Both the position numbers and the translations under genes were made by a program. The notes beneath the pieces were generated by a model that made no database searches, had not been told where the DNA came from, and saw only the letters and a program-made list of their open reading frames with translations. 64,000 nt of DNA from Agrypnia vestita (Eukaryota; Arthropoda; Insecta; Trichoptera; Phryganeidae). Position 1 is the first letter of the stretch, and each line of letters starts with the position of its first letter. The stretch is from positions 50,072-114,071 of the forward strand of contig JADDOH010002318.1 of NCBI GenBank assembly GCA_016648135.1. The letters are read 5' to 3'. Positions 33,101 through 45,100 of the stretch are shown here, one piece after another.

Positions 33101-36100
33101 AAATTATACCCTGATCTTTTAAATACAGTGTAAACGAAAAACTTCTGGGCACCGGAAACAAAACTAACCTAAACAGACTCCAACGACAGCAAAATAAAAT
33201 ACTAAAAATGGTCTATGATCTGAAATACCGGACACCAACTGAAACTGTATACCGTATAACACAACAATTAAACATCGAAAGCATTACAAAAATCGAAACA
33301 CTTAAAATAATTCACAGACTAGCAATTGGCGAAATACAAGACGAAGACATAAAATTACACAAAATACACGAAAAACACCAACACAACACTAGAGTGGCTC
33401 AAAACTATCACATAACACAAGCCAAAACAAAAACAAGACAATCCCGACTAATTTGCAACGGATTAAAACCATACAACGACCTGCCACAACAGACCAAACA
33501 ACTGACCACTGACAAATTCAAAACAGATGCGACAAAAAGCTAAAACTCGGCCAACTGTAAAAAAATGACTTTGTATCTAAACTATATTATTATTATATTC
33601 CTATATTGAAGCATGTAAAAATGTTATCCATAAACCTTTTAGGTTTCTATTATATTTTAAATAAAAATAAAAATTAAAAAATTTAATATTAGGTCCTTAC
33701 ATATGAAATTGGCGTTTTGCCGTACTGGCAAATTTGATCTCAAATATCGTCTCTTTGGTTAGGAATTCCAAATCCAAATTTATACAGCTATTTACTCATG
33801 TATTTGTGTTTTGAAAATTATAATTCAATTGTTTTTTCCTCAATTGTTTTTTTCTTTGCGTCACTGTTTACAAAATGAAAAATGCGAAAATATATCGCAT
33901 TATTTACGCGTACGAGTTCCACCGTGGCACCAGTGTTGCAGAAACGGCTCGAAGGATTAATGATGTGTATGGCGACGGTGCCGCAAAAGAAAACACAGTG
34001 CGTTTTTGGTTCCAACGTTTTCGTTCTGGAAATTTCGACCTGCAGAACAAGCCCCGTGGACGGCCGGAGACCAAAGTTGATAATGAAGAATTGAAGGCTA
34101 TTGTGGAAGCGGATACATCGCAAACCACATCCGAGTTAGCTGCAGGCTGCGGTGTTAGTGATAAAACTGTTTTAATCCACTTGAAGCAAATTGGTAAGGT
34201 GAAAAAGCTTGAAAGGTGGGTACCTCACGAATTGAGTGAAGCAAATCAACAAACGCGCGTTGACTGCTGCGTTGCATTACTCAACCGGCACAATAATGAA
34301 GGGATTTTAAATCGAATCATTACCTGTGATGAAAAGTGGATCCTGTACGATAATCGGAAGCGCTCATCGCAATGGCTGAACCCTGCCGAACCAGCCAAAC
34401 CATGCCCCAAGCGAAAATTGACTCCAAAAAAGTTACTTGTGAGCGTTTGGTGGACTAGTGCTGGTGTCGTTCACTACAGCTTTCTTAAATCTGGCCAGAC
34501 GATTACGGCAGATGTCTATTGTCAGCAACTGCAAACCATGATGGAAAAGCTAGCTGCTAAACAACCGAGGCTGGTTAATCGCTCTAGGCCACTGCTGCTT
34601 CATGATAACGCTAGACCACACACTGCACAACAGACGGCTACCAAATTAGAGGAGCTTCAATTGGAATGTCTAAGACATCCACCGTACTCTCCGGACCTTG
34701 CCCCAACAGATTACCATTTTTTTCGAAATTTGGATAACTTCTTGCAAAGGAAAAAATTCAACTCCGATGGGGCAGTCCAAACCGCCTTCAAAGATTTTAT
34801 TGATTCCCGTCCGAATGGTTTTTTTAGTTAAGGGATCGATGAACTACCTATGAGATGGCAAAAGTGCATAGATAGCAATGGTACATATTTGGATTAAATA
34901 AATATATTATAATAAAAAAAAATCGGCTTTATGTTCCTCCCATACTAAACGCCAATTTCATATGTAAGGACCTAATATGTGGGTGGTGTTTCATGATTAA
35001 GGGTAAAATCCTCGAGCTCGTCTTAATTTCTAAATTATTTTCTTAGAATCTGGATCTGTTTAAGCTGCCAATGGTGACTGTATATATTCAATAACTACCT
35101 CTCGCCCCCGGCGAGAGCTCACTATGTACGCATCCGCCGAGAGCATCTTGCCCGAGGCCCTCGGTGAGAGCTCGCTATGTACATCCTCATTTTATTAATG
35201 ATGATGATTGCCAAGATGGAGATAAGAGGCTACTGCTGCTTTTTGTATTTGTGCTATTAGCTACTATAATTTTTGGTACATACACCAAACAAACAAAAAA
35301 ATTACTGGACCGTGGTGAAGACGAAGGCGGTGAATGGTTACCATGCACCGCAACAGAACAAGATAATATTATATTAATATTTTACTATTATTGATCAAGT
35401 TATGATTATATTATTTTATCATATCTTTGAATGTTCCTAGTCGCCGACTTAGGACATATAATATATTTGCTCTTTCAACTTACAATAACAATATGGCCCA
35501 CTTTAATTCTTTATCTAGAATGTTGAGGTCATACGACAAAATAGAAAATATGGGAGTTTTACCTACCATTAAAACTCTTATTATGTTGCCTCCGTTATCC
35601 AGAATATACATGTGAGATAGCATCTCCTTTCCGGCCCGCGTCATCTTCGTGCGTAAGTACCCTCCTTCCCCTTTTCTCCCTTTATTGGTAGCCCTGTTTA
35701 CTTTTCCTTTATTACACCAGGCAGGCGGAAGCCATTTTGGTTCAATTAGCTCTCACCAGGCAGAGCTTAAGTATATTCTGGATAACGGAGGCAACATAAT
35801 AAGAGTTTTAATGGTAGGTAAAACTCCCATATTATGTAGTGCCGTCCGTTATCCAGAATATACATGTGAGAAGTGTTTGTTATCGCCTGGTGGTAGTTCG
35901 ATGTCAATTGTGATCAATTTACAGGGTTAAAAAGGGCTGCTAAGGAAATGGTACTTTTTATTGGAACTAAAGGGCGTTCTATCTCTTTCCTATAAAACTT
36001 TGAGAAGGTGTTTTCGCATTGCCAATTGCCTCTCTCCAAAATATCTTGTACAGAATAGTTCTCAATCCAACTCAGTGATGCTACTGCGGATCTAGCACTG

Positions 36101-39100
36101 CCAGCTGGGGCATTTATTCCCGCATCTTTTAGGACAGATCTAACCCACCCTGCAATCACTGCCGATGATGCTGGTCTTGCCGGGCCACAAGTAGATATGA
36201 AGAGGTTTGAGCTGTTACCTGCTTCTATTCTACGCTCTTTTGATAGTTCGCAGACTTGCTTCACCCAGTATACTGGGTCCAGTGCTACCTTTGGTGATCT
36301 GGAGAGATTCCAACCTGACTGTCTATGTGACTTAGAATCAGTTTTCGATCCAAAAGCTGGCCAAAGCGTAATATGGTTCCTTGTTTCTACCAAATGACTT
36401 TGGGAACATCTTAAAAGAGTCAGGTCATGGACTCTCCGACCTGAAGCGTCTTGAGGCTTCAAATAATGTAATTGGCTTTGGAAGATTGTCCATTAGCCAG
36501 GTGCTCACTATCCGAGGGTCCCAGATGGGGGGTTTTGGGGACTTGATGGATGTGTTTGCAATCCCTTTCATCACTTGCTTCACAAGTGCGTGACTGCTTA
36601 TGATCTCTCTGTTAGCTGGATTACAAGACATAGAGATAGCTGACTTATGAAGGGCAATTGTACTAGGAGCTAGTCCCTCTACAATTTTTAGGTGCGCTAG
36701 GAAACGAGCAAGTTGTGCCCCTGAAGGATTCTTGGGATCGACTTCTTTTGTTGCTGTCCAGGCGCTCCATTTTTTCCATGCTTGTCTGTAAGTGTTCAAG
36801 GTAGATTTTCTCCAGCTCGCCAGCAGTAAATTTCTCTCCTCTGGGGACCAGTCATTCATGGATTCTTCCCACCCCCAATCAGCCATACGTCGAGATGCAT
36901 GTCCCGAATCCTGGGAGGGTGACTGCCTGTCGATGTATCGATTAATGTGCTCGGGAGATCCAGCACCTCTATCGGAGGAGCAATGGCTCGTACTCTTACA
37001 TCCGCTAACCAAAACACCTTGGGCCATCTGGGGGCCACTAGCATGTATACTCCTGAGCACTTCATTATGTGTGTCAGAACCCGAGGGATGAGGCATGGTG
37101 GTGGGAAGATCCAAGCAAGTGGGAAATGCCACGTTCTGCTGAATGCATTGTGGAATAACGCCTGGCTGTCCCTGGGGTTCAGAGATACGTAGCTCTTCAC
37201 CACATGGGCTGTCTGTGATGCAAATAGATCCACCATTGGAACTCCCCATACTTTGAAAATGTTCTCTGTAGCGGGTGGGAGAAGATGCCACTCTGGCAAT
37301 TTTGTGCCTCTCGACAGATGATCCGCTAGACCGTTGTAACGGCCGGGTAGGAATTGACACTCCAGGGTTATGTTGTGCTGGTCCATCAACCTCATGATCC
37401 GAAATGTCAGGTGTAACATGGCCATAGACCTGGTCCCGCCCTCGTTGCGGAGGTAGGCTAAGACAGTTTTGTTGTCGGATTGAATGAGAACTGAAGAATT
37501 GCTCAAACTCTCGTTCAGATACTCGAAGGCTTTCAAAATTGCATACATCTCTTTTTGGTTGCTGTGCCACTGCAATTGCTCCTCCGCCCAGAGACCCGAG
37601 ATGTGACGGTCGTCCATTTGAATTCCCCAACCTGTGCCTGCTGCGTCTGTTGACATGAAGTGGGTGGCTGGAGGAATGTGAATCGGAGAATTCGTCTCGA
37701 GATTGTTCTGCCACCAACGCAGATCTTCCTGTACTTGACAATTCATCTGAACTACTTTGTTGGGGGGTTTATCTCTATGTTACTAAAAAAACTGCTTTGT
37801 AACTCGTTCCACCTCAAAATACAATCTGTTAAATTCTACAAATAATCTAGACATTTTTACTGACAATTTGCTTTTATTTAAATTGAAACTCCGTAATCTC
37901 ATTTATTTGATACTTCTATAATTGAATCCCATTCCCTCCCTCTCACCACCCCTCCCATTTTATGCATTATCATAATTTAAATCTTTGAAATATTTATTAT
38001 TTATCACATATTCTTTATCATTGTTTTTTATTTAGTTTTTTTTTTACCAGCTTTGAGGAAACTTTACTGGTCATACTCACGAATATTTTTTTTGATATTA
38101 TATAAAAAAAAATTTAAATTGTACTGTATGTTTCCCAAATAAAATAAAATAAAATAAAATAGTGGACAAAGGAGCGAGTGTGTACATGCATTGATCTCGC
38201 TCTACCTCGCAAGACCAAGGGAGGTCCCTTAACTCGGGTGCAAAATACTGACGCAGGCAGAGAAATGGCGAGGCGAAGGATGCTTCAGCGAGTGTGTACA
38301 GCCAGAATAATAGATAATCAAATGAGTGTTTCGTTGGGAAGCATTGTTGTTTTTGTTGAAAGTAAAACTTGATTTTAGACAGGAAGTTATTGTGATATTA
38401 AAATTAAATTGATTTGTTGATCTGGCACAATAGACAAGCTACATCTTTTTATTTTTATTTGTTTCTTAAGTTAGTTAATATTACATTGTATATTAACTAG
38501 TACATATTTAACATTTTACATTCTTAAATCTATTATACTAATATTCTATCCATAATAACCTACATATTTACATTTACATCTAATCTAATCTATGGTACAA
38601 TCTATAATTAATAATAAATCTTATGCTCTACAATTCTATACTATTTCTACAGTAATTATAGCATTTATTTTTAAATACATTCATCTTATTTATATTCTTC
38701 ATGCTTTCTGGCATCTCATTGTATATTTTTACACCTCTGTACATTAGACAATTCTGTGTATATACTTTTTTCTTATATGATAATCTTATTCTATTCCTAT
38801 TTCTGGTGTTATATGTATGTACGTCACTGTTTGCAGTAATTTTGTTCAAAAAATATTTTGTCATTTTGTTATTGGAAATTTTCTGCATAAATATGAGAAT
38901 GTTATGAATAAGTATTTTTTTAATTTCCATCCAATTGAGTGCTTTTCTCATTTCTTCAATTCTGGTGTTTTTTTTACTTTAATTTATTTAATTTACTTTT
39001 TTTAATATGATTCTCATTGCCCTGTTTTGCATCACGTATAGTTTCTTGATGTTTCCTTCATTGGCCAGATATAAGATAGCACAATAGTTGATGTGAGGAG

Positions 39101-42100
39101 ATATTATAGTTTTGTATATTAACTCTGCACTATTTTTATTCAATTTTTTTCTCAAACATTCAAGAAAATTTTTTTTTTGATATTTTTTTAGAACATATTC
39201 AAAATTTGCTGCATGTTAGTTAATTAGAATCTAAAATCACACCTAAATATTTTATTTCATACACCTTTTCAATGAGAACACCGTCAATATTTACTAGGGA
39301 TGGGTCGTCGACGTATTTACCGTCGACGAAACGAGACCGTCCACGTCCATCCATCGATGAGACGATCAACTAGTTGAATTCGTCAACTAGTTGACGCGTC
39401 AACTTCGTTACGCGGACGTTCTATCTAAACATCGGGACGATGCTCAACTGTCTACGGTTCAACGCGACGCTTCTCGACGGCTCAACCGTTGGCTATTTTT
39501 ATGACGTTAATTTTTAAAGTTTAAAGAAGTTCGAAGGAATATAGTTTCGCAGAAAGTAAAACCGCTACTTGTGCTTATATGTAAAAAGAAATATTTTATT
39601 ATTTATTTGTTTACGTACATTATAGGCTTTTACATAGTGTTTTGTATACTTCTTTCTATATATAATAAAGAAAGAAGTAGGTGTACACAACAATATCAGG
39701 TGTAAGCAGTAAAATATTAGTTCAATAAAAAATAAAATAATTAAACAGAATTGTTTTATTTTATAGCGTAAAATTGGGAATTCACCGAATCGTCGCACGT
39801 GACATCACAAAAAATCAAGTAAAAAATAATAGATAATAGCTTATTAAGCCTATCTCGCCCTACGCATGTATTCAAATTTCAAATCTCTAGTCATAGTTCG
39901 TGTACACAGATCTGCACTCTGTGGTAGTGTACTTTAGAGTTGAAATGAAATTACCCATCGTGCCGTCTATGAAGTCTATATCATCTACAAGTCGACAGCG
40001 AGAGATGAGAGAGAAATAAACGGAGACGTTTTGTCTTGCTCTCGCTCGTTGCTTTGCATTGCGTTAATCTCGAATCGTCCACCGACCACGGCGTCCGATG
40101 TCCACCGTCTACGAATTCAACTAGTCCATGCGATAAACGTAAACGGTCGACGCGTCGATGCAACGTCAACGGTTGATTTCAACTAGTCCGTCCATTCAAC
40201 GCCCATCCCTAATATTTACATTTTTCACTATATTTGGTGTTTTTTTACACATCTAGTGGATGCAAAATGCTGTTTAATGAGTAATACTTACTGGTAACAA
40301 TTGGAAGTTAGTGGGAAGCACTAGCTGCTGGCCGGGCCGGTAAACAAGCCCCCCGCGCACCAGGGGCGCCCCGGGGACGGGACAAGGCGCAGAAGGCAAC
40401 GCTGGCATGGGTGCAGTGGGCCGGCTCCGCCCATGATATAGGGCTGCCAACCCCGCAGGTGCGGGCGTGCCCTTGGCGAACGCTGCTTGATACGTATTCA
40501 TCATGCTGCGGCGGGCTCGTGTCGTCTGTGAAACATTGGTAATTTGTTAGTGTTACCTTAGGGAATGCAATCCAATCCAAGATCAATCCCGAACCGAAAA
40601 ACCGGACGAGATTATCGGGATTGATCAACATTTTTTATGTATTGTATGTTTAATTGTGTATGTTTATAGAGCTTTTACATAGTAAGTACTTAAAACTTAT
40701 GCTCATGTCACATTCAAATAATGAAATTTGCAGTATTTTATCAACCTAACATAGTAATAAAAATTACTAAAAATTGATGCTTGGAAAAACTTTAATGCAA
40801 TGATTAATAATGAACATTTTATTAAAATTGCTGATATAAAAATGCAAGATATCGTTAATTGCTATTCAGCTCTATAAACAAAAAAAAACTCAAGAGTATT
40901 CGGGATCCTAATCCCTAGGGATCCCGCGGGATTGAAAATTCTAATCTCGAGGGATCCTGAAAGGGCATTCCCAACTCGTGATTGCATTCCCTAGTGTTAC
41001 CTGTACATCATTTGTAATTTAAGGTATTCTGTATACCACGTGTATTAGGTTACCCGTAAGAAAATGTCATATTTGGCATTGCATTTTTGACCATCAGTTG
41101 TATTCTAGTCCTTTTCGAGAAATTTATATGAAATTGCATGTTGTACGAATTCTAAAAACTAGAGTAAAAACATTTGCGACACATTTGGAGAATATTCAAA
41201 TAACAACTGGCAATGCAAAAGGTGGTCTAAACATTTTCGAACTGGTGATTTTAATTTAAAAAATTTACTCAAAATGAAAGTTAATTACGATGTATTGAAT
41301 ACAAAAAACTCAATCAAATCCAGCACCAGCTATATGGTAATTAGCTGACAAGCTTGGATAGCCAAAACTTGCGCGAGAAAATCTAAAAAAAATGCACAAT
41401 GTAGTGGAAGAGACCAAAGTGGTGTGTAAGCAAATATGTTAAGATTTAATTTAAAAGAGACAAATGCTGTTTTACACCACTTAATGACCAGAGATGAAAA
41501 TTGGATGCTATATTCGAACCAGCGACGTGAACACAGTGGTTTCTAAGCAGCAGGTAGCAAAACCAACCTCTCAACCGGGTCTAACTGTAAAAAAGGCTTA
41601 TGAGTGTATGGCAGGACGTAAAAGGCATAATTTATCAAAAAGTCCTCTCTAACGGTAAAACAATTGCGAGTGAAGTATATTGTGCCCAACCTCAGAATTT
41701 GCATGCACTAATACGGCTTAAGAAACTTGTTTTTTTTCAATTAATTTTCAGTTTTAATGCAACACGACAATGTCCGACTCCATACATCAAAAATGACTGA
41801 AAATAAAATTAAGGAGCTTGGATGGATAACTAATAATAATATACCACATACATACACCCAGCACATAATACCAATTTGGACCTACGCAGCATTACTTAGC
41901 TGAATAAATATTTCACACATTAAAAGTGAAAAAAGGCATCCAAGAATATTTTGCATCCAAATATGCTAAATTTGACTTTAACGGTAAATTTGTTAATATA
42001 TTGAAGGTTGTGTCTATCGAACGAGAATGCATTGTATCAATATAAGAATATTTTTTCTATCTATCTCTCATTTAAAAAATGGTATTTTCATCCAGACAGC

Positions 42101-45100
42101 TGAGTATTTACAAATTTGAACAGACCTTGAAAATCTTTGCTGGCGGTCCCCATTCCACAGATGGTGTCAAATTATGGTCAGGTTTGAACTTCTTGGCGCA
42201 AGCTATGAGATGTTTGGCCAACTTGCCCTTACCGTTGACTTCGAAGGGACAATTGGAACACTGATGGTAAGAGGGAGGCCTTTCCAGACGACCCCTTGTG
42301 TTGTGTTCGGCTTCCATGTGGTAGAGTATATCATGACGACTACGAATTTCAAAAGCGCAAAAGTTGCATTGATAAACATTGTTCTTCATGTGAGGAGTTT
42401 CCATGTGGTGGGCCATGGCCAAGGCAGATTCCGTTTTGAAACTGCAATACTTGCACTTCTTCTGGCGAAATTTGTAAGGGGCGTTATTATCCCTACTGAA
42501 CTCCAAGTTCTTGGTCAGCAAAGATATGGCCACTTCAGTTGACTTAACATTCCGACTGCCTGATCGATTTTCTTTGTACAACTTGCGCTTCTGTCGCTTG
42601 AGGAGATCACTTTGAACATATTCTTGTACTAAATTAACACCAATATTTATGAAAAACTTTCCAAGTGAAATGTCAAAATAATTGTCCGATTTAGAACTAT
42701 TTTTAATATCACTTGTCAGGTCTGTGGCTGTCGGGTCTTTGATTTCATCAAGAGAATCGTCTTCTTTTTCTTTTATGATAATTGTTTTTGGGGCTTCATC
42801 GTCACTTATAACATCGTCATCTGAGTCGGAAGACGAGGTTCCATCCCACGATGCATCATCATCGTTTGCTCGTTTCTGGCGACCTGGAAAGGAAATGATA
42901 TTCCGTGATTAACTATAATTTTGATTAACCTCAGTGAGCATTTGCCTTGTGACTACACATCTCTATTTGAGTACATGTTTTATATTTTGTTGTAGCTGCA
43001 TTGTTAAGAATAATTTTTGAAAAACGTGTTAAGGTAACACCATTATATTTTTATCAACAAATGTACTTTCGCTGGAAATAAGACTATGCCCTAGCCGTAA
43101 AACGTTTAGACCCAGTAAAATAATAAAAAGTTCATTAATTAAAATTACATAATTAATAAAATAAATTTCAAATAACTTGACAACCTTTTTTTTAAATTAC
43201 CTTTTTTGTCAGATTTTTTCTTTTTGGGGGATTCTTCATTAATTTCTTCATCAACATCCTGGATCTTCCCATCATCTATTTTAATATTCACTTCTTGGTT
43301 TTGTAAAGTGGCCAAATCCACGGCCTTTTCTTTCCTTGTGTCAACTTTTATGTCTTTTTCCTTTTCTAATTTGTCTTTCTCTTCTTCAAGGCGTTTTTCT
43401 TCAAGTTCTCTTCCTAAGACATTAACAAATTCTCTAAAGGGTTTGATTGAGGGCTTTTCATAGACATAGGGGATGACAAAGGAAGGCGCCTCCACAACGA
43501 ACATATCATCAGTGAGCGAGGGTAGAACAGGGGCGGCGACCACTGTTCTACACACGGGCGTGACCGTGGTCCCACGGGCAGCCATGGTCTGGTACAGCGC
43601 TTGCACAAGAGAGGCCATAGGAATCACGGAGTACGGACTCTTGGGCGGCACAGGGGATGAGGTCTTGCTTGACAGATTGGAAGCCGTGTCTATGATTACC
43701 GCAGCGGGCTCACTTTTCTCGGATAACTGTTGTTTATTCATTCCTTTGCCCTTCCCCAAATCTACCAACTCTTTGGAGTCATTAAAAATGATAGACTTTT
43801 TACCGAGACACTCCTCTACCAAAGTGTTTGGATCTTGTCTCACCGTCATATCCTTGGCGTTAGTCATGAGTCTTCTCGTTACATCCATCAGCTTATCCCT
43901 AATTCCAGGGTGCATGTCGAAGACACGTCTAGATTCTGAATCGATGCTGTCTGCAGCCAAAACACGGTCATCATTGTCACTAACAATTTCGTGAACTTTA
44001 GGGTCTATTTTTAATTTTATACTAGATTTTTGATCGCCCTGATTAAACGCATCATCGACAAGCAATACCTCTCCAGAATCCATTCTATTGCTCATTTCCA
44101 GCAAATTACTATTTTTAGAATAATCTATCGCTTCCGGCTCTGTTTCAGAGTTGATGCTAACGTGTTCATCATTTACGATTTCTCCCTCTTCGGATCCATC
44201 GGTGCCCTCTTCTTCAGATGAATCATCATCTGAATCCATTTCGTCTGAATCCTGCAACATTGAATACGATTGTGCATTTAATTTAAGAAACATTCTTATT
44301 TGGACCCAATCCAAGCATGAAATGCTATTATTGTCATGACAATACCAGGTTTCATTACTTACAAAATACACAGGATAGGCTTATTGGTCAAATGGAAAAA
44401 CACTACTCAGTGACTAAGTATGCTTCATCATTCCTCATTCAAACACTCCTTGGAGACCAACAAGTCGGTCCTATATTCACAGGACAAATGCTTGGTTTAG
44501 TTTAAAATAGTAAAGCGTATTGTTAATACATTCTAAGTGACTTGGTATTGTGGGAATGCATGCAAAGTTAACTTGAATTCCGACTAAAATGCAATTGTAA
44601 TGTCATTCTTATAGAAAAGGTAAAGCTGTTCCATTTACAGAAGTCACTTGATTCACTTATTTAACTTATTTAAATATTTGTCACATCTCAATCCATCAAA
44701 ATTCACTGAGATAATTACGCAGCAATCAATTTTTGAATCAATATATGAACAGGGATGATTTCAGTGGATGTTACATTAATATATTGGTGCATGCAAAATG
44801 TCAAATAGAGGTGGAAATATTTAAATAATAAACCTTTGCGATTTATTGGTGTTCTACTTGAAAATAAGTCTGTATTAGAAAAATGCATAGCAGGCCGCAC
44901 CGCCCTTGACCAAGATCCTTTGAGTGGTTAGTACGAGATATATTTGTTTTTGTATTCTGTCAATTCTAAGAATGTCTGTTTCTTTGGGCAAACAGAAAAT
45001 ATCTTCGTTATTGATCTTCTCAAGTAATAGTAATTATTTTTTACTTTCGTATTTACGATTTAAACCAAAAAACAAATGTTCTTGAAAAGGTGCACAGAGT

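Noticed and set aside
36856..37741. N-terminal 290 codons of the 438-codon minus-strand frame
   Set aside because: This part is the alternative phase of the RNase H frame. Only the part after about 36880 has recombinase features.
42174..42542. 122-codon frame on the plus strand
   Set aside because: It lies antisense to the zinc-finger exon of MEP-1 and exists because that exon is free of stops in this phase.
43473..43994. 173-codon frame on the plus strand
   Set aside because: Antisense shadow of MEP-1 exon 2. The real frame has splice sites, acidic runs and a coiled coil.
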